A DNA stretch of 64,000 nt, from assembly GCA_905372785.1 (NCBI GenBank), contig CAJPQG010000001.1:62001-126000 (forward strand). The letters run 5' to 3'. Both the position numbers and the translations under genes were made by a program. Positions within the stretch are counted from its first letter, which is position 1. Each line of letters starts with the position of its first letter. Under the pieces are notes generated by a model. It did not search any database, was not told the origin of the DNA, and saw nothing but the letters and a program-made list of their open reading frames with translations. The DNA comes from Candidatus Saccharimonadota bacterium. GTDB taxonomy: Bacteria; Patescibacteriota; Saccharimonadia; Saccharimonadales; Saccharimonadaceae. Of the stretch, positions 33,265 through 40,949 are shown piece after piece.

Positions 33265-35013
33265 TTATTTAGTGTGCTTCTCTCGCCAGAGCACTTGGCA
33301 ATCTGTATGTTCACCGTCAAGATAGTAGTCATTTAGCTGTGTGGCGAGGAAATATAGCTGCCTGGTTGGCTCTTGATTTACTACGTCGTGCTCGTTGTGG
33401 CTAATCTTTTCTGGCCGGGTTTGTCCACGGTAGGTTACACTAAGCTGGCTTCTATTGGTTTGGCAGGTGCTTGATGTTTTTATGGCTACTTGCTTGGCGC
33501 TGTCTAGAGTAACTGCCCCCTGGCTCTGTCCAGTAATGCCAATGTTTTCAACACTACCTTCAATAGTGAGTTGATTGTATTGAGCGCCGTCAATCTCTGC
33601 TTCAATACCAGTCATGCCTTTGGCTCGTAGAGTGAGCGCCCCCTCGTGTTTGACAGTAACATCCATTGTGCGGCCTTCATTTGACCCGGTGGTGTAGTAG
33701 TTTCCAGCGATAGCATCCCAGGTGACTGCAGAAAGCTTTGGTCCATAGATAGTGGCGCTTACTTCATCTGTGCAGGCATCACCAGTAAATAGGTCGCTAC
33801 AGGCGCCATCATAGGATAATGCAAGACGGGTGCCATGCTCCTCTGCCGAGATAGCTGCAGTTAATGTTTTTTGGCCCCGCAGCGACGTTACCTCCATATA
33901 TGGCTCTTTGCCTGCTTCTAGTTCTTTATAGGTAACATGATGGAGTGGTTTACCATTTGTACTGGCTAGGGCAAGTGATTTTGCGTCGGCCAGGCCTGCG
34001 AGCTGCACGGTTGTCTGTTCCTTCGTTTGCTCTATTACGTGGTGGCGCTGGTCATCAATTGAGTGCATCATACTGAGGAACAGTGAGGCGCCCGATGCAA
34101 AGATGATACTACTGGCAATCAAGCAGGCGATAAGAGTCTTGCGCATACCTAGCGAGAGCTTCCCTTTCTGGATAGCAATCATACCAAGCAGGATACCGAT
34201 AAAAAAGCAAAGTGTAATACAAGCGTAGAGCACTAGAAGCATAACAACAAAACCATGATATTTAGTTGGTACTTGAGAAAAAATCTCACCATGAAATAGT
34301 GCGCCAGTAACACCAGCTGCCAAGGCTGTGATACCGATAAGTACGATGAGCAGCACGATAAATCCAAAAACCCGTAATATGACGATTCCGGGTAGTGTAT
34401 TTGTTTGTATAAAGGCCTCACGCTGTAGATTGGTGCGGGTCAGCGGTAGCCCTTTGAGAGCCAGGCGGTCGGCAGTACTTTTAGTTGGCGGGATGATAAC
34501 AGTGAGTAGAATGTACGCTAATACAGACAGCCCAAGACTTGCAAAAGATAGCAGAACCGCAAGAATACGCAGGAGAACAACAGGAATATTATACCGTGCA
34601 CCAATACCAGCTAAAACACCAAATAGGACTGACCGGTTGGTATCGCGCAGCAGTGTGCGATCGCTACCGAATAGCGCAAAGCGACGGTTTATGCTACCCC
34701 AAAAGCCAAGTGGTTTTTGGGGTTCTTGGCTGCGCCTCGCTTGAGCTTCTTCGTCGATGCTGCTATAGAAAGCACTTGGGCTACCAAGTTGCTGCATAAT
34801 AATATCGATATCTCGCTGAATGATGACACGGTCTTTAGTAATACCCTGCTCGTGCAGAATTTCAGCAATGCGCAGTTCGATTTCCATCATGTCATCTTCA
34901 GTGCCGCCGAGGGCTGCTTGTACGTCCTCGAGGTAGTCTGCTAGTTGGCGCCTGGCCTCTGGCTCGATCATGAACGGAGTACGGGCAAGATGGATATTGG
35001 TAAATTCTTTCAT
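33265..35013 (-). CDS. PspC-domain membrane protein with adhesin-like C-terminal domain
   Basis: 582 aa. Residues 1-85 are helical and charged (HAAS-like). A PspC domain spans about 110-180 (LRDTNRSVLFGVLAGIGARY, then two helices). Three more membrane helices lie between about 205 and 315. The extracytoplasmic C-terminal half (340-560) is beta-rich with a DUF2807/GIN-like pattern and cysteines that may form disulfides. It follows a PadR repressor by 15 nt and is probably controlled by it, as in envelope-stress operons. Confidence 0.85.
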   Translation of the reverse strand: MKEFTNIHLARTPFMIEPEARRQLADYLEDVQAALGGTEDDMMEIELRIAEILHEQGITKDRVIIQRDIDIIMQQLGSPSAFYSSIDEEAQARRSQEPQKPLGFWGSINRRFALFGSDRTLLRDTNRSVLFGVLAGIGARYNIPVVLLRILAVLLSFASLGLSVLAYILLTVIIPPTKSTADRLALKGLPLTRTNLQREAFIQTNTLPGIVILRVFGFIVLLIVLIGITALAAGVTGALFHGEIFSQVPTKYHGFVVMLLVLYACITLCFFIGILLGMIAIQKGKLSLGMRKTLIACLIASSIIFASGASLFLSMMHSIDDQRHHVIEQTKEQTTVQLAGLADAKSLALASTNGKPLHHVTYKELEAGKEPYMEVTSLRGQKTLTAAISAEEHGTRLALSYDGACSDLFTGDACTDEVSATIYGPKLSAVTWDAIAGNYYTTGSNEGRTMDVTVKHEGALTLRAKGMTGIEAEIDGAQYNQLTIEGSVENIGITGQSQGAVTLDSAKQVAIKTSSTCQTNRSQLSVTYRGQTRPEKISHNEHDVVNQEPTRQLYFLATQLNDYYLDGEHTDCQVLWREKHTK

Positions 35014-35028
35014 AACGTCAGGTCTCCT

Positions 35029-35364
35029 TTATAACTTAGCCAGAGCTTTACTTAGAGCGGTAATATTATCAGATAGTAGTGCAATAACTTCATCTCCGTA
35101 TTCGGTGCGGTGATAGTATTTACGTGGTGGTCCTTGTGCGCTCTCGCGCCATTCGTGCACGAGAAGCCCGTCGCGCAGCAGGCGAGCCAGTAGCGGGTAG
35201 ATAGTCCCCTCTACTACCACCAGTTCGGCGTCCTTGAGTGCTGCGATAATTTCACTGGTGTAGTGCGGGCTGCTACAAATCTTTAACACACAAAACGCCA
35301 AATATCCCTTGCGGAGTTGCACGGCGAGATTGTTGGCGTAGTCTTGGCTGCTTCGCTGCTTCAT
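35029..35364 (-). CDS. PadR-family transcriptional regulator
   Basis: 111 aa winged-helix repressor: LRKGYLAFCVLKI, LVVVEGTIYPLLARLLRDGLL, QGPPRKYYHRTEYG. First gene of the operon with the PspC-type protein. A strong promoter (35371-35399) ends 6 nt before the ATG, so the mRNA is likely leaderless. Confidence 0.92.
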   Translation of the reverse strand: MKQRSSQDYANNLAVQLRKGYLAFCVLKICSSPHYTSEIIAALKDAELVVVEGTIYPLLARLLRDGLLVHEWRESAQGPPRKYYHRTEYGDEVIALLSDNITALSKALAKL

Positions 35365-35370
35365 AGTTTT

Positions 35371-35399
35371 ATGCTATGCAAAGTAGCTCGTAAAGTCAA
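35371..35399 (-). promoter_or_regulatory. PadR operon promoter
   Basis: TTGACT (35394-35399), 17 bp, TAGCAT (35371-35376), 6 nt to ATG. Confidence 0.7.
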
Positions 35400-35454
35400 G
35401 TAAAATATGATGTAACTAGTGATATAGCTGCGTTAAAACATAGATAAAAGAAAA

Positions 35455-35479
35455 GACCCCGTAGCAATGCTACGGGGTC
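35455..35479 (-). terminator. Terminator of orphan gene 35496-36110
   Basis: GACCCCGTAGCA/TGCTACGGGGTC perfect 12-bp stem, then TTTTCTTTT on the minus strand. Confidence 0.9.
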
Positions 35480-35495
35480 CCTGTAGGCGCTAGGA

Positions 35496-36110
35496 CTATG
35501 CGCAGTTATAGATAATATCCTTGTCTGGACACAGCTCTTGCAGCAGATTTTTTAGATGCTGTTTAGCGTAATATGGGGCTCCGCTGAAAAAGTTGACGAT
35601 AACATAATCGCACAGCGTGTGGCCGATAATAGCAAGACTACGTACTGCTACAATATAACGATAGGCGTCGTCCTCCCTTAGCCCACTTGGGGGTATAATA
35701 GGAAAGTTATCTTCACTTAAGGTGAGTCGACGAAGATAGGCGTACCATGCCTCGTTAGACATACCCTTACCAGTGCTGAAATCTTTCAGCTCTGCGCAGC
35801 GTTTCTGGCTGTCAAGATACACAGGCTCCTCAAGAAGATACCGTAACTTGTCTTCCAGTACTTTATACATATCAGTGTTGCGATGAACTGCAAACCAATA
35901 ATCTGCAAGATCATGGAGTGGCAGAGGGTATTGTGGGCTTGGGTGTGTCAAAAGGTCTGCACGCACAAGAGGACACACAGTAACCTCGGCGCCTGGCTCA
36001 AGTGGGGTATATGCTTCGGTTAGGAAGCCGCCAAGACGTTCCTCGAAGACCCTGGAGTGGTGATCTCCCGGAAAATACTCATCCTCTAGAGAATGCTTCT
36101 CGACTGACAT
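35496..36110 (-). CDS. Hypothetical protein (orphan, 204 aa)
   Basis: I do not recognise this protein. ATG 36110 follows AAAGGATG; a GTG three codons earlier is possible. Acidic N-terminus (EKHSLEDEYFPGD), mostly helical body, hydrophobic helix IVAVRSLAIIGHTL (about 160-173), and cysteine near the end. No signal peptide. It is monocistronic. Its upstream region carries both the TTTACAA-type leader seen in the 1-4324 orphans and the second copy of the 57-bp element found before the orphan at 8657. Confidence 0.7.
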   Translation of the reverse strand: MSVEKHSLEDEYFPGDHHSRVFEERLGGFLTEAYTPLEPGAEVTVCPLVRADLLTHPSPQYPLPLHDLADYWFAVHRNTDMYKVLEDKLRYLLEEPVYLDSQKRCAELKDFSTGKGMSNEAWYAYLRRLTLSEDNFPIIPPSGLREDDAYRYIVAVRSLAIIGHTLCDYVIVNFFSGAPYYAKQHLKNLLQELCPDKDIIYNCA

Positions 36111-36143
36111 GAAAATCACATCCTTTGTACTTGTAAATGTACA

Positions 36144-36202
36144 ACGCATACAGGGGTCCACTCTGGATGAGCGAACCGACTAACCTGGACGCGCTCGAAT
36201 CC
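36144..36202 (-). promoter_or_regulatory. Shared leader element, copy 2
   Basis: Counterpart of 8583-8640. The GAGCG/CGCTC stem, CATCCAGAGTGGA and CCCTGTATGC are conserved; the loop differs in length by 3 nt. Confidence 0.55.
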
Positions 36203-36252
36203 TTGTGGATCTACTGTAATTATATCATGTAATATATAGTTTGAAAAATAAA

Positions 36253-36283
36253 ATATCACCCTGCCAGGCCGGCAGGGTGATAT
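36253..36283 (-). terminator. Terminator of small membrane-protein gene
   Basis: ATATCACCCTGCC/GGCAGGGTGATAT perfect 13-bp stem with a 5-nt loop, then TTTATTTTTC on the minus strand. Confidence 0.9.
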
Positions 36284-36300
36284 GACATGGGGGATAGAAG

Positions 36301-36447
36301 CTAGCGGGGACGCACCACCATAAAGGTGAGAGCGACAAGTGCACAGCCGGCTATGATCGATATGATAGCGGTCATGCGATTGGGGTAGTAATCTACCGTC
36401 TGTACGTTGTCGTGTGCTGCAGCTTCAATTGATTTCTTGGCTGTCAT
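36301..36447 (-). CDS. Small single-pass membrane protein (48 aa)
   Basis: Short gene: MTAKKSIEAAAHDN, then a polar stretch and one hydrophobic helix (about 25-45, TAIISIIAGCALVALTFMVV), ending in RPR. The positive end suggests the C-terminus is cytoplasmic. A TATACT box (36454-36459) ends 6 nt before the ATG, and a strong terminator follows 18 nt after the stop. Bracketing by a promoter and a terminator argues that this is a real gene. Function unknown. Confidence 0.65.
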   Translation of the reverse strand: MTAKKSIEAAAHDNVQTVDYYPNRMTAIISIIAGCALVALTFMVVRPR

Positions 36448-36481
36448 GTAGCAAGTATATACCCATGTCTATAAAAAGAAA

Positions 36482-36503
36482 ACCCCCAAGATATAAGGGG
36501 TAT
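36482..36503 (-). terminator. Terminator downstream of tRNA-Trp
   Basis: ACCCC/GGGGT stem, then TTTTCTTTTT on the minus strand. Confidence 0.75.
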
Positions 36504-36515
36504 ATTGTGCAAATT

Positions 36516-36590
36516 TGGCAGGGGCATGAGGAATCGAACCTCAATCTACGGTTTTGGAGACCGCTATACTAGCCGTTGTACTATGCCCCT
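36516..36590 (-). tRNA. tRNA-Trp (CCA)
   Basis: Acceptor AGGGGCA/TGCCCCT, anticodon loop CTCCAAA (anticodon CCA), T arm GGTTCGATT, encoded GCCA end. It lies 43 nt downstream of mscS on the same strand. Confidence 0.94.
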
Positions 36591-36633
36591 AAAAACAGTC
36601 CAATTATAGCATGATATCAGGCGACTGCCAAGC

Positions 36634-37581
36634 TTATTTTTCGTCGTTACGAACTCGCACTGCTCGGCGGAATTTGCGCTCGCTGGCAGGATCGGTGAAG
36701 CGGAACATTGGCTCGTAGGTGAACAGCTTTGGCTCGCCCTCCGCCCTATTGTCATCAAACGAAGTAATAGCACCGATGAGAAACTTATTCATGAGCCACT
36801 CTCGGCCCGGTGTCATTTGGCCGCGTACACTAATGCGGTATAAGTTATCGCCCCACTTCTCCTCCTCGATAAAGGCAATTGGCTTGGCGAGCAGTGTTGG
36901 GCCAACAGGAATAGCTTGGATAATCTTGCGGAGTTCTGCACGCCCTCGCTCTAGGTCTGACATGAATACATCCACAGTAATCGTGTGCACGCCACGTGGC
37001 GTAACGCGTACCGCTGATATGTATTGGTTGTGTACCCAAATAACCTCTCCGGTTAGGCTACGGATTTTTGTTGAGCGCAGCGTGAAGCGTTCCACCACTC
37101 CTCGCACATCGTTCATCGGGCGCAGTTCTATGAAATCTCCCACATTAAACCACCCTTCGGCAATCATTAATGTGCCTGCAGTAATATCACGCAGCACCGA
37201 AGCAATAGCTTGTCCGGCAAATACCACAAAAAAGGTTCCGGCTCCGATAGCGGCTAGGCCGCCGCTTGGCTTATCTGTCGGTGAGATAATACGAAACCCA
37301 ATATAAATAGCAATGCCAGTCACGACTGCACGCAGCAGTGCAGTAAAGATACTCAGATAGGTTTCGATCTGGCGGTAGCGAATACGCCAGTCTTCATTGG
37401 TAGAGTTGTCTGACTTGCGGGCCACTTGTCTAGCGACAAAGATAACGCCAGCAGCCAAGTATTTGCCGATAAAGTATGCGATGATGGCCAGGATGATAAG
37501 ACTAAGGATATTTTTCAGAGAGTTGTCTTGGCCGGCAAATGTTTTAACGTCGTTAATAATTGTTTCGAGCCATATATTCAT
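36634..37581 (-). CDS. mscS: Small-conductance mechanosensitive channel (MscS family)
   Basis: 315 aa from ATG 37581. Three N-terminal membrane helices (about 18-40, 68-90, 100-130), with the pore helix region GGLAAIGAGTFFVVFAGQAI. Then the beta domain (GWFNVGDFIELRPMNDVRGVVE, IWVHNQYI) and an alpha/beta C-terminal domain. The frame is open to 37632, but a TACAAT box ends 7 nt before this ATG. It opens under membrane tension and protects against hypo-osmotic shock. Confidence 0.9.
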   Translation of the reverse strand: MNIWLETIINDVKTFAGQDNSLKNILSLIILAIIAYFIGKYLAAGVIFVARQVARKSDNSTNEDWRIRYRQIETYLSIFTALLRAVVTGIAIYIGFRIISPTDKPSGGLAAIGAGTFFVVFAGQAIASVLRDITAGTLMIAEGWFNVGDFIELRPMNDVRGVVERFTLRSTKIRSLTGEVIWVHNQYISAVRVTPRGVHTITVDVFMSDLERGRAELRKIIQAIPVGPTLLAKPIAFIEEEKWGDNLYRISVRGQMTPGREWLMNKFLIGAITSFDDNRAEGEPKLFTYEPMFRFTDPASERKFRRAVRVRNDEK

Positions 37582-37725
37582 GCGTGGTATTGTAACGAAA
37601 AAACAGAGGTAAGTCGAGGGTAAAACTGCCAATATTTTTTACCAGAATATATTACGGTTTTTGGCGATACCCGGCCGGGTGTGTTACACTAAGCATAAGT
37701 AGCTTTTTAGGTGGGAAAGAAGAGA

Positions 37726-39777
37726 ATGAAGATTTTAATGCTCGGGTGGGAGCTCTCGCCCTATTATAGCGGCGGCTTAGGTGTTGCCTGCTATCAAATA
37801 GCACAGGCACTTGCGCAAAGCGGAGTGGAGATTGACTATATTGTTCCGTTTGCGTACGAGCAGGAGCAGGCACCGTTTATGCGGGTGATTTCTGCAACAA
37901 AACTAAGCCCAACGGCTGACCGCATGGCTGAAATGAGCGGTTATGCCACGTTTAGCACCTCGCAGCAGCCAAGGATGACGCGAGAGCAGACGGCTTCTTC
38001 TCGCGCTTCCCTTACCTCGGATCGACGGGTGGCACCAAGTGCGGCAGTTATTGAACCGCTCAGGCGTGGTGCTGTCACCAAGCTAGATACGCAGCCAAGT
38101 AGTGGTGAGCCAGTTTCACTAGCGCTATATGGAGCATATGGCTCGATAGGCAGGTATCATTCTCGGCAGTATGGCCATGAAAAACATTACTCTTCGGCTC
38201 GGGCGGCTTCTGGCCGTGCAGTGCACAGTGCCTACAGCCAGGTATCGCCTTCTTTGCGGCAGCTGCAGCGGCAGTATACACGCTTTGTCGCTGATTTTGC
38301 TCAGCAGCATAGCCATGATGGCTACGATATTATTTATGCTCACGACTGGCTAACTTTTGAAGCAGCACAAGCGGCGCGCCGTTGGTTAAAAGTGCCGGTG
38401 GTAGCGCATGTTCACTCAACGGAATTTGATAGGGCTGGCGGTAAAATTGGTAATAAGCTTGTGCATACGATTGAAAAAAATGGTTTGCGTGGTGCCAGCA
38501 GCATTATTGCAGTTAGCCAAAATACCAAGCAAATACTGATGGAGCGATACCAATTACCAGCGCAGCGAATTACAGTTATTCATAATGGTGTAGATGTGCG
38601 CACAGTATTACATCAGTATGCAGAGAAGAACATAGAGCCTAGCTTAACGCCGCCTCGAGCAAAGGCTTCTCCCGCTACTGAAAGCTCTGTATCTTCTGCT
38701 ACCTACGTGGCAAGGCCTGTAGCCTCAAAGAAGCGTATGGCTACGCATCGGCCAGATTATGCATTGATCGGCGCCATTACTCTTGCAGTGAGGCGGTCAT
38801 TGCAGCAGCCGTCAACAGAATTAAAGCGTATACTCCCAGCTCAAGAAAGCAAAGAAATAGCGCAACAAAATGAACACAGCTCTGTGATTACTCAGAACTA
38901 TGCTATGACGCAACATCCAGAGCAGAGGTCTACGGCCTTTGCTTCCCTTCAGGAATGGCGCCCAAGAGAATCTGCAATAGTTTCACCTCCTCAGGCGAAG
39001 ACGCCTTTGGTCGCCCCACCTGCTAAGGCAGTGGCTCGTCAGGCTCCAAAAGCGGTGGCTATACAACCGCGGACTACTAATAATCGTTCGAGCTCTCGGC
39101 CTAAGCGTTCACCCGAACCACCACATACTGAGCCTATATCACCCGCTCCTGTGCCACAAAAAAGGATATATCCAGTGCTAGATTTTTATCGCAAGCAAGG
39201 TGTAACTATCGTTGGCACAATGGCGCGCTTTACCCCACAAAAGGGGCTGGTGTATTTACTGGAGGCAGCTAGTGAAGTACTGCAAAAAAATGATTCAGTA
39301 TTATTTGTACTGGCAGGTGATGGCGAGCAAAAAGAAGAGCTCGTGCGGCTTGCAGCTCGATATGGCATTGCGCACCGGGTGCTATTCCCTGGCTTTGTAC
39401 GCGGGATAGCCTGGCAAGAGCTGTACAAGCAGTTTGATATATTCGTGATGAGCTCTGTTAATGAACCATTTGGACTGACAGCATTAGAGGCTGTTCATTA
39501 TAGCTGCGCGACGATTATTACAAAGCAGTCTGGTGTGTCTGAAGTGCTTACTGCCGCGCCACAATATGACTACTGGGACACGGGCCGATTAGCGGAGCTG
39601 CTACTAGAATATATTGCTGATCCACAGCTACGCACAGAGGTCATAGCGCAGCTAAAGCAGCAGTATACGTCGGCGCAATGGGGGTCTGCCGCAAAGCAGT
39701 ATCTGCAATTATTTGCAAATACTACTCAGTCGACGCCTCGACTATCATCAGTTAGGGCCGAGAGGAGCCGCGTATGA
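37726..39777 (+). CDS. GT4/GT5-type glycosyltransferase (glycogen-synthase-like) with long linker
   Basis: 683 aa from ATG 37726; GTG 37711 in frame is the alternative. The N-terminal Rossmann domain (1-295) opens MLGWELSPYYSGGLGVACY, the ADP-glucose/UDP-glucose glycogen synthase pattern, and ends HNGVD. The C-terminal domain (490-660) has GTMARFTPQKGL (R501, K506) and the E-x7-E motif NEPFGLTALE (E580, E588). Between them, residues about 300-480 are a Pro/Ser/Ala/Gln-rich, apparently disordered stretch; typical family members have only a short hinge there. A second low-complexity insert lies at about 80-175. The stop overlaps the next ATG (ATGA), so it heads a three-gene alpha-glucan operon. 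Confidence 0.88.
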   Translation: MKILMLGWELSPYYSGGLGVACYQIAQALAQSGVEIDYIVPFAYEQEQAPFMRVISATKLSPTADRMAEMSGYATFSTSQQPRMTREQTASSRASLTSDRRVAPSAAVIEPLRRGAVTKLDTQPSSGEPVSLALYGAYGSIGRYHSRQYGHEKHYSSARAASGRAVHSAYSQVSPSLRQLQRQYTRFVADFAQQHSHDGYDIIYAHDWLTFEAAQAARRWLKVPVVAHVHSTEFDRAGGKIGNKLVHTIEKNGLRGASSIIAVSQNTKQILMERYQLPAQRITVIHNGVDVRTVLHQYAEKNIEPSLTPPRAKASPATESSVSSATYVARPVASKKRMATHRPDYALIGAITLAVRRSLQQPSTELKRILPAQESKEIAQQNEHSSVITQNYAMTQHPEQRSTAFASLQEWRPRESAIVSPPQAKTPLVAPPAKAVARQAPKAVAIQPRTTNNRSSSRPKRSPEPPHTEPISPAPVPQKRIYPVLDFYRKQGVTIVGTMARFTPQKGLVYLLEAASEVLQKNDSVLFVLAGDGEQKEELVRLAARYGIAHRVLFPGFVRGIAWQELYKQFDIFVMSSVNEPFGLTALEAVHYSCATIITKQSGVSEVLTAAPQYDYWDTGRLAELLLEYIADPQLRTEVIAQLKQQYTSAQWGSAAKQYLQLFANTTQSTPRLSSVRAERSRV

Positions 39778-40949
39778 ACCAAAAAGCAGTGAGTTTATAT
39801 ATCCGACTACATTGTCCGTGGGTGCTTGGCCCATATAGCATTGCTGATATTGGAGTTCGGCATCAGTATGCTGGTGCCGAATCGGCAAGCGGCTCTCTGG
39901 ATGGGGGAAAGTCACTTTTCCTTGAGGCCGCTCAGCATGTGTATGCCCCACTATTTGCCGTGCTTGACCGGGTTATTGCTGCGCAGTCGACGCTGCAAAT
40001 AACCTTTAGTATCAGTGGCCCTTTCTTGCAGCAAGCTTTACACTGGGACCAGTCTCTTATTGATAAAATCCGGGCGTATGTTGCGTCAGGACATGCGATT
40101 ATAACCGCCGAAGCTGATGCTCACTCGCTTGCCTTCTTTTATGATCGCGCAGAATTTGTGATGCAGGTTGCTAAGCACGAGCAGCACATTGCTCAGTATT
40201 TCGGTACTCAGCCGCGAGTGTTTCAGGTTGCAGAACTTGCGTATGATGATCAATTGGCTGCCTGGGCAGATGCAGCTGGGTATAGCGTTATACTAGCGGA
40301 TCAATACGGGCAGGTAAATCCACGCTTTTTGCATCGACCGGCCCGCACTCAGGCGGTGCGGCTTCTCATGCGTGATCGCCAAGCAAGCCAGCAGCTAATG
40401 GCGCACGTCAGTGGTTCTGCTAGTGGCCTCTCTGGCATGGAATTTGCGGCCCAGTATGCAAACTCATTTAATCCGCAGCAGCAGGTGTCAGGCCTTTTCA
40501 TTGATGCTATTTCTCTGCAGGAAACAGATAGTCAGCCAAATTGGCGATTTTTAGCAGAGTTTTTGGCAGCTTGGCCAAGCTATGGAAGGTATATTACCCC
40601 ACTCGATGCCGCTGAGCAATTTATGCCATGTGAGGAGGTGCGAACTGCAAAAACAAGCACATGGCTAGTAAGCGGTGACCTACGCAGCTTGATTGGCAAT
40701 GATTTGCAGAAAGAATTTTTGCATCAATTATATGACATCAAGGCGCCCGTGCAAGATAGCGGTGATCCGCAGCTGCAGGAAGACTGGCGGCTTTTGCAAT
40801 CGGTTGATATTGTAAAAGCAATGGATGATGCCACGCACAATTCAGCACCACCGCATGAGGCTTTTCTGCGGGCAATGAATAGTTTGCAAGATATCGTACT
40901 ACGCAGTCAACATGATACTACACAAGACAGAACTATCAGGGAGGTATAA
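39774..40949 (+). CDS. GH57-like glycoside hydrolase / alpha-amylase homolog
   Basis: 391 aa. The N-terminus (VSLYIRLHCPW) matches the first GH57 motif. Region 3, FQVAELAYDDQLAAWA, has the expected nucleophile glutamate. Region 4, GLFIDAIS, keeps the aspartate, although the usual EtFGEH continuation is lost. I expect action on alpha-1,4-glucans, either hydrolysis or transfer, but activity may be altered. Coupled by ATGA to the glycosyltransferase and by 1 nt overlap to the next gene. Confidence 0.75.
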   Translation: MNQKAVSLYIRLHCPWVLGPYSIADIGVRHQYAGAESASGSLDGGKSLFLEAAQHVYAPLFAVLDRVIAAQSTLQITFSISGPFLQQALHWDQSLIDKIRAYVASGHAIITAEADAHSLAFFYDRAEFVMQVAKHEQHIAQYFGTQPRVFQVAELAYDDQLAAWADAAGYSVILADQYGQVNPRFLHRPARTQAVRLLMRDRQASQQLMAHVSGSASGLSGMEFAAQYANSFNPQQQVSGLFIDAISLQETDSQPNWRFLAEFLAAWPSYGRYITPLDAAEQFMPCEEVRTAKTSTWLVSGDLRSLIGNDLQKEFLHQLYDIKAPVQDSGDPQLQEDWRLLQSVDIVKAMDDATHNSAPPHEAFLRAMNSLQDIVLRSQHDTTQDRTIREV

